64,000 nucleotides of DNA from Bermanella sp044597725. Lineage in GTDB: Bacteria; Pseudomonadota; Gammaproteobacteria; Pseudomonadales; Oceanobacteraceae. Under the pieces are notes generated by a model. That model made no database searches, had not been told where the DNA came from, and saw nothing but the letters and a program-made list of their open reading frames with translations. Shown here one piece after another: positions 35,458-44,336 of the stretch (position 1 is its first letter; the number at the start of each line of letters is the position of its first letter). Made by a program: the position numbers and the translations under genes. Location: contig NZ_CP139003.1 in the NCBI RefSeq assembly GCF_044597725.1, forward strand, positions 1,240,001-1,304,000. The letters are read 5' to 3'.

Positions 35458-35725
35458 GAAGCTACCTGCTTGCTAAGATTATTAAGTTAGATTATCAAAA
35501 GCGCAGTTGTTAAACCATAGACTAGAGCACAGTGTTTTGGCTTAAATGAATATGCGCTTGTTGTTGGATAATGGAGCCATAATCGTACACTTAAATCATG
35601 TCACTTTGTATGGTTATTAATGGGCGTGAGTGGTGGCGATGAAGGCACTGCTGGATAAGATATGAAAAAACCCGATATTCGGTGTAAAAAGTCAAGTAAA
35701 ACAAGGCATAAAGGCCGATACTTGC

Positions 35726-35755
35726 TTGACTTACAAGCCATCAATGTCAAAATAT
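35726..35755 (+). promoter_or_regulatory. candidate promoter of the ilvIH leader
   Basis: TTGACT at 35726-35731 is followed by an AT-rich -10 candidate (AAATAT near 35750). The start point would fall just ahead of the leader peptide at 35775. The -10 is weak. Confidence 0.35.
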
Positions 35756-35774
35756 CTGACCCAAATTTACGCTA

Positions 35775-35822
35775 ATGCAGATACCCCTGATTAAGCTTTA
35801 TGTGGTTCTCTGGAGGCGATGA
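35775..35822 (+). CDS. predicted leader peptide of ilvIH, rich in Ile, Leu and Val
   Basis: A 15-codon frame encodes MQIPLIKLYVVLWRR and stops at TGA (35820-35822). Seven of 15 residues are branched-chain amino acids, which are the products of the ilvIH pathway. Its last codons overlap a stem-loop at 35810-35833. This is the pattern of ribosome-stalling attenuation: shortage of charged Ile, Leu or Val tRNA would stall the ribosome here. The ribosome site is weak and I saw no T-run terminator downstream. Confidence 0.5.
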   Translation: MQIPLIKLYVVLWRR

Positions 35823-35833
35823 CCTCGCTCCAG
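35810..35833 (+). promoter_or_regulatory. leader stem-loop overlapping the ilvIH leader peptide stop
   Basis: CTGGAG (35810-35815) and CTCCAG (35828-35833) pair, extended by CGA/TCG with one bulged G. Further downstream GTGCAGT (35873-35879) can pair with ACTGCAC (35929-35935), while CCCGT (35884-35888) can compete for ACGGG (35934-35938). The alternative pairings fit a regulatory leader. The rest of 35458-36026 holds no other gene. Confidence 0.45.
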
Positions 35834-36026
35834 CCAAATTCTAAGTCGTTGCCTAAGATGCAGCGATACAAGGTGCAGTGCTACCCGTACTTCATCCACT
35901 CGAATATTACTGGTAAATACCTTTGCATACTGCACGGGCAGTCAAGGTTATTTGAATAGAAAAGCCAACCTAATGAATTTCCTGCTCCCAATGGGGGGAG
36001 ACAGAGAAAAAAAGAGGATATAAGCG

Positions 36027-37751
36027 GTGGAAATGCTTTCCGGTGGAGAAATGTTAGTTCGCTCCCTTCAAGAAGAGGGAGTGGAGTATGTTTATGGTTA
36101 CCCTGGCGGTAGCTTATTGCATGTTTATGATGCGTTTTATAATCAAAGTGCGGTCAAGCACGTCTTAGTCCGTCACGAGCAAGCGGCCGCTCACATGGCA
36201 GATGGCTATGCGCGCGCATCCGGTAAGCCTGGTGTGGTGATGGTGACGTCGGGCCCTGGTGCAACCAATACAATTACAGGTATCGCAACGGCGTTTACCG
36301 ATTCCATTCCTATGGTTGTGATTTCTGGTCAGGTTATGAGTCACCTTATTGGTGATGATGCATTCCAAGAAACTGACATGATGGGGATCTCACGCCCTAT
36401 CGTTAAACACAGTTTTAGCATCACCGATCCGCGCGATATTCCTAATGTTGTGAAAAAAGCATTTTATATTGCGACTTCAGGGCGTCCTGGTCCTGTGGTT
36501 ATTGATTTACCAAAAGATATGACCATGCCAAACGAACGTTTTGAGTATGAATATCCGAAAAAAGTAAAGATTCGCTCGTATACGCCGCCCAGCAAAGGTC
36601 ACACGGGTCAAATTCGCAAAGCGGTTGAGCTTTTAGTGGCAGCAAAACGTCCGGTTATATATTCCGGCGGCGGCGTAATCTTAGGGCGTGCTCACGAGCA
36701 GCTACGTAAATTAACTCGTCAGTTAAATTTCCCGATCACACAAACCTTAATGGGCTTGGGTGCTTATCCTGGGACTGACAATCAGTCTTTGGGTATGTTG
36801 GGTATGCATGGTAGTTATGAGGCGAATATGGCAATGCATCACGCCGATGTCATTATTTGTATTGGTGCACGCTTTGATGACCGTGTTACCAATTCAACCG
36901 CCAAGTTCTGCCCTGATGCAACGTTAATTCATGTTGATATTGATCCTTCGTCAATTTCTAAAACGGTAGAGGTAGACGTGCCAATTGTGGGGCCAGTTGA
37001 CAGTGTGTTAAACGAAATGCTCGATATTCTGGGGAAGATGAAGCAAAAACCCGATGCTGATTCCTTGGCATCTTGGTGGAAGCAAATTGACGAGTGGCGT
37101 AAACGTCATGCAGGGCATTATGATAAAAATGATAATGGTCTATTAAAACCGCAAGAAGCAATCGAAGGGCTTTGGCAGGCCACCAAGGGTCAAGCCTACA
37201 TCACCTCAGATGTTGGTCAGCATCAAATGTTTGCTGCGCAATATTATAAGTTTGATGAACCCAACAAATGGATTAATTCGGGTGGTCTTGGCACCATGGG
37301 CTTTGGTCTACCAGCCGCTATGGGCGTTAAGTTGAATTACCAAGATGACATGGTTGTTTGCGTAACAGGTGAAGGCTCTATTCAGATGAATATTCAAGAG
37401 TTATCCACTTGTTTGCAATATGGTATTCCAGTGAAAATCTTCTGCTTAAATAATGGTTATTTGGGCATGGTTCGTCAATGGCAAGATATGAATTACGAGG
37501 GCAGACATTCGAGTTCGTACATGGATTCACTTCCTGACTGGACGAAACTGGTGGAGTCTTACGGTCATATTGGTATTAATGTTGAACACAAAGATCAACT
37601 TCAAGGTGCATTGGATGATTGCTTTAACAAATACAAAGACCGTTTGGTATTTGTAAATGTATTAGTTGATCCAGAAGAACATGTTTATCCAATGCAAGTG
37701 CCCATGGGGGCGATGCGTGATATGTGGTTAAGTAAGACGGAGCGCACCTAA
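36027..37751 (+). CDS. ilvI: acetolactate synthase large subunit (AHAS III type)
   Basis: ThDP- and FAD-dependent catalytic subunit that makes acetolactate or acetohydroxybutyrate, the first common step to Val, Leu and Ile. The start GTG 36027 yields MEMLSGGEM, like E. coli IlvI; AGAGGAT lies upstream. ThDP activation Glu51 is in RHEQAAAHMADGYARA, and the ThDP/Mg site reads GEGSIQMNIQEL. The FAD domain and C-terminal domain are complete (574 residues). It is followed one base later by ilvH. Confidence 0.97.
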   Translation: MEMLSGGEMLVRSLQEEGVEYVYGYPGGSLLHVYDAFYNQSAVKHVLVRHEQAAAHMADGYARASGKPGVVMVTSGPGATNTITGIATAFTDSIPMVVISGQVMSHLIGDDAFQETDMMGISRPIVKHSFSITDPRDIPNVVKKAFYIATSGRPGPVVIDLPKDMTMPNERFEYEYPKKVKIRSYTPPSKGHTGQIRKAVELLVAAKRPVIYSGGGVILGRAHEQLRKLTRQLNFPITQTLMGLGAYPGTDNQSLGMLGMHGSYEANMAMHHADVIICIGARFDDRVTNSTAKFCPDATLIHVDIDPSSISKTVEVDVPIVGPVDSVLNEMLDILGKMKQKPDADSLASWWKQIDEWRKRHAGHYDKNDNGLLKPQEAIEGLWQATKGQAYITSDVGQHQMFAAQYYKFDEPNKWINSGGLGTMGFGLPAAMGVKLNYQDDMVVCVTGEGSIQMNIQELSTCLQYGIPVKIFCLNNGYLGMVRQWQDMNYEGRHSSSYMDSLPDWTKLVESYGHIGINVEHKDQLQGALDDCFNKYKDRLVFVNVLVDPEEHVYPMQVPMGAMRDMWLSKTERT

Positions 37752-37752
37752 C

Positions 37753-38244
37753 ATGAGACACATTATTTCGATTCTATTAGAAAACGAACCAGGTGCATTG
37801 GCGCGCGTAGTGGGTTTATTCGCACAGCGTTCTTATAACATCGAAACACTAACGGTTGCACCAACGGAAGATGAAAGCCTATCCCGTATGACGATTACCA
37901 CAACGGGCCCAGATCGAGTGATTGAGCAAATTACCAAGCAGTTAAATAAACTGATTGCTGTAGTAAAGCTTGTGGATTTAACAGAAGGCGCGCATATCGA
38001 ACGTGAGCTTATGTTAATTAAAGTTAAAGCTTCGGGTGCTCAACGGGCCGAGATCAAGCGTACAGCGGATATATTTCGTGGGCAAATAGTCGATGTGACG
38101 GCAAATATCTATACTATTCAGTTAACCGGTGCCACCGATAAACTGGAAGCGTTTATCGACGCTATCGGTGAGAATTGTATTTTAGAAACGGTTCGTACTG
38201 GTGTTTCTGGTATTGCTCGAGGTGAGAAAACCTTAAGCCTTTAA
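37753..38244 (+). CDS. ilvH: acetolactate synthase small (regulatory) subunit
   Basis: A 163-residue regulatory subunit that confers valine feedback inhibition. The N-terminal ACT domain starts RHIISILLENEPGALARVVGLF (first 20 shown by its pattern) with the valine-site loop NEPGAL; the C-terminal domain includes ELMLIKVKA and FRGQIVDV. It begins one base after the ilvI stop and ends before a terminator. Confidence 0.96.
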   Translation: MRHIISILLENEPGALARVVGLFAQRSYNIETLTVAPTEDESLSRMTITTTGPDRVIEQITKQLNKLIAVVKLVDLTEGAHIERELMLIKVKASGAQRAEIKRTADIFRGQIVDVTANIYTIQLTGATDKLEAFIDAIGENCILETVRTGVSGIARGEKTLSL

Positions 38245-38266
38245 AGCGTTTTCTTACTTGCTTATT

Positions 38267-38307
38267 AAAAGCCTTAGTCCGTTAAAACTGGCTAAGGCTT
38301 TTTTTTT
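38267..38307 (+). terminator. Rho-independent terminator after ilvH
   Basis: AAAAGCCTTAG and CTAAGGCTTTTT pair around a loop of about 15 bases, followed by a long T-run. Confidence 0.9.
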
Positions 38308-38357
38308 GCACAATTGTTCATGAATTTCATATCATCTAAAGTTTATTAGGTGAGCCC

Positions 38358-39227
38358 TTAACGTTTACTTAATAAATACACACCAAGAATAACTAATACT
38401 AGACCACTTATATGAAAAGCCGTGATGCTTTCACCCAGTATTATGGCCGCGAGGATAGTGGTGAATAATGGGCCTGAAGTGCCAGTGATGGCGGTACGCT
38501 CTGTACCTATTACACTAATCGCGGTGCTCATGGCATAGCTTGGAATAACCGTACAGAAAAATGCTAAGGCAAAACCATACGCAAATACTTCAAACGGATA
38601 TTCCATAATAACGGCTGGTGGAGTGTGTAATAAATTAAGTTGAGTAAATAAACAAGAACTGACCATGGCAATAGATGTGAACAGTGTTGCTCCCATTTTT
38701 TCAATCAATGGTTTACTTACCAGTACATAAGTAGCAAAACTAAATGCACAACATACCATTAAAATTAACCCTAATGGTGAGCCAGTCAAATTAAACTCGC
38801 CTGGCAAGAGTGTAAGAAGTCCGGCATACACTATGACTACTGCTAAAATTACTCTGGCGGTGGGTAAGCGCTTTTCCCAAAATGCTTTTAGTAGTACAAC
38901 TAAGCTTGGATAGGCATACAAAATAATACGTTCTGCTTGTGCACTAATCGATTCTAGCGCTAATAAATCTAGATAACTGGATAGAAAGTAGCCCAAAAAA
39001 CCAGCTGCAGCACTTAGTAAAACAAGCTTTATACCGCCTTGGTAAGACTTTGAATACATAAACAGTAGCAATGCATAAAATGGGAACGCAAACCACATGC
39101 GTAATACCATGAACCCTTCGCTATTAGCACCCAATTCATAGGCCTGTTTAATGAGAATAGGTTTTAACGAGAACATGAAGCTCGCTATCAACGCCAATGC
39201 CAATCCCTGTTTAAATGTAATACTCAA
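38358..39227 (-). CDS. EamA-family transporter
   Basis: A 289-residue inner-membrane protein with about ten hydrophobic segments in two EamA repeats; the second repeat ends GTSGPLFTTILAAIILGE, a family signature. It probably exports a small metabolite; the substrate is unknown. No in-frame ATG is near the start, so translation likely begins at TTG 39227, supported by AGAGGA seven bases before it. It is not closely similar to the other EamA protein in this window (27612). Confidence 0.83.
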   Translation of the reverse strand: MSITFKQGLALALIASFMFSLKPILIKQAYELGANSEGFMVLRMWFAFPFYALLLFMYSKSYQGGIKLVLLSAAAGFLGYFLSSYLDLLALESISAQAERIILYAYPSLVVLLKAFWEKRLPTARVILAVVIVYAGLLTLLPGEFNLTGSPLGLILMVCCAFSFATYVLVSKPLIEKMGATLFTSIAMVSSCLFTQLNLLHTPPAVIMEYPFEVFAYGFALAFFCTVIPSYAMSTAISVIGTERTAITGTSGPLFTTILAAIILGESITAFHISGLVLVILGVYLLSKR

Positions 39228-39459
39228 TGCTACGTCCTCTTAGTATAAACAGGCTGATTGACGAGAAATAGGTGGAGTTAACTTAGCTGCCAAACAGCCA
39301 GGTATAATGAATCCTAGCTGGGTTACGGTGCTTGCAGCCAGCCAAGGGTTAGTGGATATTGCATATCTAATGGTGTTATTGGTGTCATGGAAACCCAATT
39401 GATTATGAAAAGTGAATAAGTTGTTCATTTAAGCGAGTTTCTATTTCACTTTCAAGCGC

Positions 39460-39465
39460 TATAAT
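39460..39465 (+). promoter_or_regulatory. -10 box of the nitronate monooxygenase promoter
   Basis: A perfect TATAAT lies 28 bases ahead of the ATG, giving a leader of about 20 bases. The -35 region is poor. Confidence 0.45.
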
Positions 39466-39493
39466 CCTTGCACTGACCTTTTTGGGGATAACA

Positions 39494-40528
39494 ATGAAAA
39501 CAAGAATAACTGAGTTGCTAGGCATAGAGCACCCAATATTGCTGCCCGGCATGAGTTGGATTAGCACGCCTGAATTAGTTGCCGCAGTCAGCAATGCTGG
39601 TGGTTTAGGTATTCTTGCCACGGGCCCGCTTAACAAAGAAGAAACCCGTGCTGCTATTGCTGAGATTCGTTCATTAACCGATAAACCCTTTGGTATTGGT
39701 GCAACTTTGATGATGCCCGGTGCCGTGGATAACGCTAAAGTCGCTTTAGAAGAAAAAGTACCTGTGATTAATTTTTCTTTGGGCAAAGGTGACTGGATTG
39801 TAAAAGCAGCCCATGAATACGGTGGTAAAGTTATTGCGACCGTGGTTACCGAGAAGCATGCAAAAAGCGCTGAAAAAATGGGTGCTGATGCCTTATTGGT
39901 GACAGGCCACGAAGCTGCTGCTCACGGTGGTGATGTGACCTCATTGGTATTAGTACCTGCGATTTGCAGTAAAGTCGAGATACCCGTTATTGCAACCGGT
40001 GGTTTTGCTGATGGCAGAGGTCTGATGGCAGCGTTGTCTTTAGGGGCAGAAGCTATTGCCATGGGTTCAAGGTTTGCCACAAGCAAAGAAAGCCCATTGC
40101 ATCAAAATACTAAAGATGCCGTTGTAGAGCGCGATGAAAACCAAACCATTTATGGTAATAATTTTGATGGTTTGTATGCCCGTGTTATGAAAACCCCTAC
40201 ATCTAAAAAAGCCATGAAAAAACCCATCGGCTTTATAAAAGCGGCTTTACTTAGCGTAAAAGCTGCCAAAATTGCAAAAATGCCATTAACAACTGTATTA
40301 GCGGGGCTTGTGGTTCAGTTCGATAAAATAAAGCTGCTAAGCTTATTCGGTGCAGCCACCGAAAAAATTCAAGCAGCCACGGTGGATGGCGACTTAACAA
40401 AAGGTGTACAGTTTATTGGGCAAACTCAGGGATTAATAGAAGATCAGCCCAGTGTTCAGGATATCATTCAGCGTACGCTTAGTCAGGCCAATGAGATCTC
40501 TGAGCAAATAAATAACAAGCTAACTTAG
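39494..40528 (+). CDS. nitronate monooxygenase family flavoprotein
   Basis: A 344-residue FMN TIM-barrel of the NMO/2-nitropropane dioxygenase family, which oxidises toxic nitronates. The start MKTRITELLGIEHPI is typical; later motifs are SNAGGLGILA, GHEAAAHGGDVT and IATGGFADGRGLMAAL, which bind FMN. The family also contains enoyl-ACP reductases (FabK), so the substrate is not certain. The ATG at 39494 fits the promoter. An MFS gene follows 9 bases later. Confidence 0.87.
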   Translation: MKTRITELLGIEHPILLPGMSWISTPELVAAVSNAGGLGILATGPLNKEETRAAIAEIRSLTDKPFGIGATLMMPGAVDNAKVALEEKVPVINFSLGKGDWIVKAAHEYGGKVIATVVTEKHAKSAEKMGADALLVTGHEAAAHGGDVTSLVLVPAICSKVEIPVIATGGFADGRGLMAALSLGAEAIAMGSRFATSKESPLHQNTKDAVVERDENQTIYGNNFDGLYARVMKTPTSKKAMKKPIGFIKAALLSVKAAKIAKMPLTTVLAGLVVQFDKIKLLSLFGAATEKIQAATVDGDLTKGVQFIGQTQGLIEDQPSVQDIIQRTLSQANEISEQINNKLT

Positions 40529-40537
40529 GGCAAGTAG

Positions 40538-41710
40538 GTGAAGTCGATACAACAAATTCCAGCGCCAGTTTTTTTATTAGTTATTGCCCAAGGCTTAGGC
40601 ATGTTAACAGCGCCCATGGTCATATTTGTTGGCGGCTTCATTGGTGTGGCTTTAGCGCCTAGCCCAGCCATGGCCACCTTACCCGTAGCTTCGGTGGTTG
40701 TGGGTACAGCACTGGCGAGTATGCCGGCGGCATTTATTATGCAAAAAATTGGTCGTCGCCAAGGCTTTGTTTATGCCACCTTAGTAGCCATTCTCGGCTC
40801 GATATTAGCTATTTTTAGTTTGCGTCATGAATTGTTTTGGGGAGTATGTTTGAGCACCGCCTTACTTGGCAGCCACTTAGCGTTTGTACAGCAATTTCGA
40901 TTTGCTGCGCTGGAGTGGGTTGGATCTGAGCTGGCGGCTATGACTGCAAGCATCATTATGCTGGGAGGTCTGTTTGCAGCTTGGTTTGGGCCAGAAATTG
41001 CTTTGTGGGGTAAAAACTTATTAGCGGTGACGTTTAGTGGTAGCTTTGTGTTGCTGGCAGCTTGCCATGTGGTTTTATTGATTTTATTGAGTGTCATTCC
41101 GTTTGCCAATCTTGTAACCGAGCGACAAATAAGCAAAGGTCGTTCATTTAAAAACTTATTGAGTACACCTGCAATCGCTGCTGCTATTGCTAGCTCAGCA
41201 ATTGCTTACGCGGTTATGAGTTTAATTATGACGGCGACCCCTGTGAGCATGAGTGAATTACAGGATTTTCAATTAGAGCAAACCAAAACGGTATTACAGA
41301 GCCACATTATGGCCATGTTCATTCCTTCATTGTTTGCGCCCATTATTTTTAAATATATTACTACACCACAATTACTTCTTATGGGGTTAGTTGCCATGGT
41401 CGCCTCCATTACAATTGCTGTGTGGGATCAAAGCTATTGGGGTTATTGGTCAGCTCTTGCTTTATTGGGTGTTGGTTGGAATTTTATGTTTGTGGGTGGT
41501 ACAAGCTTGCTTGCACAAAATTATAAAAGTGAAGAACGCTTTAAAGTACAGGGTATTAACGAACTTATGGTATTTGGTACCCAAGCAGTTGCGTCATTGG
41601 CTGCCGGGACTATCGTATTTAACTATGGCTGGTTGGCACTTAACTTATTAGCGCTTCCTTTGCTTTTGTTAGCGTTAATCATGATTATGCGTTGGTATTT
41701 AAAAAGTTAG
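40538..41710 (+). CDS. major facilitator superfamily transporter
   Basis: A 390-residue membrane protein with about 12 hydrophobic spans and the MFS loop 2-3 pattern as IGRRQGFVYATLVAILG. The GTG start at 40538 follows a weak ribosome site. It is probably cotranscribed with the nitronate monooxygenase and may import or export a related compound; the substrate is not known. Its stop interleaves with that of the convergent HDOD gene (TTAG). Confidence 0.85.
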   Translation: MKSIQQIPAPVFLLVIAQGLGMLTAPMVIFVGGFIGVALAPSPAMATLPVASVVVGTALASMPAAFIMQKIGRRQGFVYATLVAILGSILAIFSLRHELFWGVCLSTALLGSHLAFVQQFRFAALEWVGSELAAMTASIIMLGGLFAAWFGPEIALWGKNLLAVTFSGSFVLLAACHVVLLILLSVIPFANLVTERQISKGRSFKNLLSTPAIAAAIASSAIAYAVMSLIMTATPVSMSELQDFQLEQTKTVLQSHIMAMFIPSLFAPIIFKYITTPQLLLMGLVAMVASITIAVWDQSYWGYWSALALLGVGWNFMFVGGTSLLAQNYKSEERFKVQGINELMVFGTQAVASLAAGTIVFNYGWLALNLLALPLLLLALIMIMRWYLKS

Positions 41711-42534
41711 TTATTGAGCAGGGCATCCATACCCGACTCAATGCCATCCAATTGCATAATATCTTCCTTGGCATTGTGAATATCCAAATTAATACTACTT
41801 GCGACATTCACCGGAAACTCTGCCAGTATTTCTTCATCGCCCAGCTTTTGTTTATGGCCTTGATGAATGTACATTGCCAAATAAATTAAGCCGGCTAGTT
41901 TTGGCGTAGGATCTTGGCTTAATGGTTTTGCGTGATACTGAATACCATCAATAATGTCTTGAGGAAATTTCCAGCGTCTCGCTAATTCAGCTCCAATGTC
42001 TGCATAGTTATAACCGAGCATGGCATTTTCGATATCAATGCGTTTTCCGCCTGCTTTCACCGCAGCTGCAATTTTTTTGCTTTCTTCTGGTAATACGGAA
42101 ATTAATATCAAGTCTCCAATGTCATGGAGCATGCCCGTGGTAAACGCCACTTCTGGATTAAGGTGGGAATAAGGTGCGAGCCATCGAGAGATTGCAGCAA
42201 TGGCAAAGCTTTCGCGCCAAAATGCTTTTTGATCAAACCCATTAGGGGTCTGAAAAGCCCCAGTAATACCAGATGCTAATACTAACGTTCGTAAGGTTGA
42301 AAAGCCCAGTACGATAGATGCTTCCGACATACTAGCGATGGTGCGACTGACTCCGTAATGAACGCTATTTGCGAGACGCAGCACCTTTGCGGTTAATACA
42401 GGATCCATGCTGATTTTGGTAGCAAGCATATCCATATCGATATTATCTTGGTTAAATGTTTCTATTAATTCCTGAACTACCTTAGGGATACTGGGTAGCT
42501 TCGCCGGTTGATCAAAGATATCAGCAAACTGCAT
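41707..42534 (-). CDS. HDOD domain signalling protein
   Basis: A 275-residue protein made almost entirely of an HDOD domain (about residues 10-215): LPSIPKVVQELIETFNQ, the ISMDPVLTAKVLRLANS helix and FTTGMLHDIGDLIL. HDOD proteins resemble inactive HD phosphohydrolases and take part in signalling, chemotaxis or stress regulation. No other domain is attached, so its partners are unknown. Confidence 0.88.
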   Translation of the reverse strand: MQFADIFDQPAKLPSIPKVVQELIETFNQDNIDMDMLATKISMDPVLTAKVLRLANSVHYGVSRTIASMSEASIVLGFSTLRTLVLASGITGAFQTPNGFDQKAFWRESFAIAAISRWLAPYSHLNPEVAFTTGMLHDIGDLILISVLPEESKKIAAAVKAGGKRIDIENAMLGYNYADIGAELARRWKFPQDIIDGIQYHAKPLSQDPTPKLAGLIYLAMYIHQGHKQKLGDEEILAEFPVNVASSINLDIHNAKEDIMQLDGIESGMDALLNN

Positions 42535-42651
42535 GGAATTCGTTCCTTGTAATCATATATTAATACTAGGACAGGTAGGCGGGCTTGGCGAATTTTTTAC
42601 CTTAGCGATATGCTGGTAAACTAAAGTATATACTGAATATGAGGCACAGAT

Positions 42652-43524
42652 ATGCAAACTGTAGGGTTCATTGGCATGGGGCTCATGGGGATACCCATGT
42701 GTCGACGTTTGTTAGCTGAAAACATAGATTTATGGGTATATAACCGAACATCAAGTAAATGCTCTGCGTTAGTCGAAGAGGGAGCAAAGCAGGCCCAAGA
42801 TTACGTTAGCTTGCTGCAGCATGTTGATATTATCATGTTATGCATTAGCGATACGGATGCGGTGGAAAGCGTACTAGAAGCCATTATGCCAAAGCTAAAG
42901 TCGGGACAGATAATTATTGATTTTAGTTCAATTGATCCAGCATCCACGCGACAATTTGCCCAAAAAATACAGCCCTTGGGAGCCCATTGGCTTGATGCCC
43001 CTGTATCTGGTGGCGTTGCCGGAGCAGAGGCGGGTAGCTTGGCGATAATGGTGGGTGGCGAACATGAGGTGCTTGAAAAAGTTAAACCGCTTCTCTCTAT
43101 GTTGGGCCAGCGAGTAACACATATGGGCCCTGTTGGATCAGGGCAGACCAGCAAAATCTGCAACCAAATGCTGGTTAGCTGTAATGTGCTAGTCATGGCC
43201 GAGGTGATGGCCATGGCAAAAAAAGCGGGGGTTGATGCAGCACAGCTGCCACAAGCATTAGCGGGTGGCTTTGCCGATAGTATTCCACTGCAACTCACTG
43301 GGCCAAGAATGGCAAAACAAGAGTTTGACGAAATTAAGTGGCGAGTAAAAACACTATTGAAAGACCTTGATATGGCCAATGTACTTGCAAAGCAGGTGGA
43401 TAGTGCGGTTCCCATGGTTGGATTAGGTGCCGAACTCATGCGCCAGCATGCCAGTCGAGGCCATGGTGATGAAGATCCTGCAACCCTTGTAACCTTGTAT
43501 GAAGCCAATAGGAAATCACTATGA
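42652..43524 (+). CDS. tartronate semialdehyde reductase-like (beta-hydroxyacid dehydrogenase)
   Basis: A 290-residue NAD(P)-dependent enzyme. The Rossmann motif GFIGMGLMGIPMCRRLL lies at residues 5-21, the substrate site DAPVSGGVAGAEAG near 120 and the catalytic Lys in SKICNQMLVSCN near 170. Paired with a hydroxypyruvate isomerase it most likely reduces tartronate semialdehyde to glycerate in glyoxylate use (GarR/GlxR type). GAGG lies before ATG. It overlaps hyi by four bases. Confidence 0.87.
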   Translation: MQTVGFIGMGLMGIPMCRRLLAENIDLWVYNRTSSKCSALVEEGAKQAQDYVSLLQHVDIIMLCISDTDAVESVLEAIMPKLKSGQIIIDFSSIDPASTRQFAQKIQPLGAHWLDAPVSGGVAGAEAGSLAIMVGGEHEVLEKVKPLLSMLGQRVTHMGPVGSGQTSKICNQMLVSCNVLVMAEVMAMAKKAGVDAAQLPQALAGGFADSIPLQLTGPRMAKQEFDEIKWRVKTLLKDLDMANVLAKQVDSAVPMVGLGAELMRQHASRGHGDEDPATLVTLYEANRKSL

Positions 43525-44336
43525 AATTAGCTGCTAATTTATCCATGCTTTTTACCGAGGTGCCATTACTCGAACGCTTTGGGCTTGCAAAAGAAGCGGG
43601 ATTCGATGCCGTCGAAATTCAATTCCCCTATGAAGAAAGTATAAGTGACTTGGTAAAAGCAAAACAAAAAGCAAATGTGGACGTGTGCTTAATTAACTTA
43701 CCCGCGGGCGATCTTATGCAGGGCGGTGAGGGCTTAGCATCGGTGCCTAATAAACAAGCGGAATTCGAAGAGGCAATAAAGTTAGCTTATACCTATGCAA
43801 AAGCGCTTGATGTCAAACAGGTAAACGTATTAGCTGGGTGTTGTCATGATGCTAGCAAGGTGGATATATATTTTTCTACCTTTAAAGATAACCTCAAAAA
43901 AACCGCAACCGTATTGGCAAAACATCATATAGGCGTCACCTTTGAAGCCATTAATACGCACGACATGCCGGGCTTTCTTATTCACAATACACAGCAAATG
44001 CTTGATATCATTTATGAGTTGGATCACCCTAACTTAAAAATGCAGTTTGATATTTATCACATGCATATCATGGATGGTAATGTTGACGAACTCATCCGTC
44101 AGCATGGCAATTTAATTGGACATATTCAATTTGCCGATTACCCTGGGCGGGGTGAACCATTAAGCGGCAACCTGAATTTTAAGAGTATTTTTTACGATAT
44201 TCAGCATAGTCATTATAAAGGCTATGTTGCTGCAGAATATAAACCCACCACAACAACACAAGAAAGCTTATCATGGATGGAACAGGCGGAATTGGATTGG
44301 TTAAAACAAGGCCCAGAGATACATAAAAATGGCTGA
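43521..44336 (+). CDS. hyi: hydroxypyruvate isomerase
   Basis: A 271-residue xylose-isomerase-like TIM barrel interconverting hydroxypyruvate and tartronate semialdehyde. Features are the start KLAANLSMLFTEVPLLERF, the metal ligands in VTFEAINTHDMPGF and QFDIYHMHIMDGN, and HIQFADYPGRGEP. The start ATGA overlaps the reductase stop. A glyoxylate carboligase (gcl), the usual third member, is not in the window. Confidence 0.92.
   Translation: MKLAANLSMLFTEVPLLERFGLAKEAGFDAVEIQFPYEESISDLVKAKQKANVDVCLINLPAGDLMQGGEGLASVPNKQAEFEEAIKLAYTYAKALDVKQVNVLAGCCHDASKVDIYFSTFKDNLKKTATVLAKHHIGVTFEAINTHDMPGFLIHNTQQMLDIIYELDHPNLKMQFDIYHMHIMDGNVDELIRQHGNLIGHIQFADYPGRGEPLSGNLNFKSIFYDIQHSHYKGYVAAEYKPTTTTQESLSWMEQAELDWLKQGPEIHKNG

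Noticed and set aside
39240..39428. 62-codon minus-strand open frame between the EamA and nitronate monooxygenase genes
   Set aside because: No recognised family, a weak start context, and it reads away from the promoter region of the monooxygenase gene. I could not support it as a gene.
42801..43508. 235-codon frame on the minus strand
   Set aside because: It is the antisense shadow of the tartronate semialdehyde reductase gene, whose motifs are unmistakable on the plus strand.
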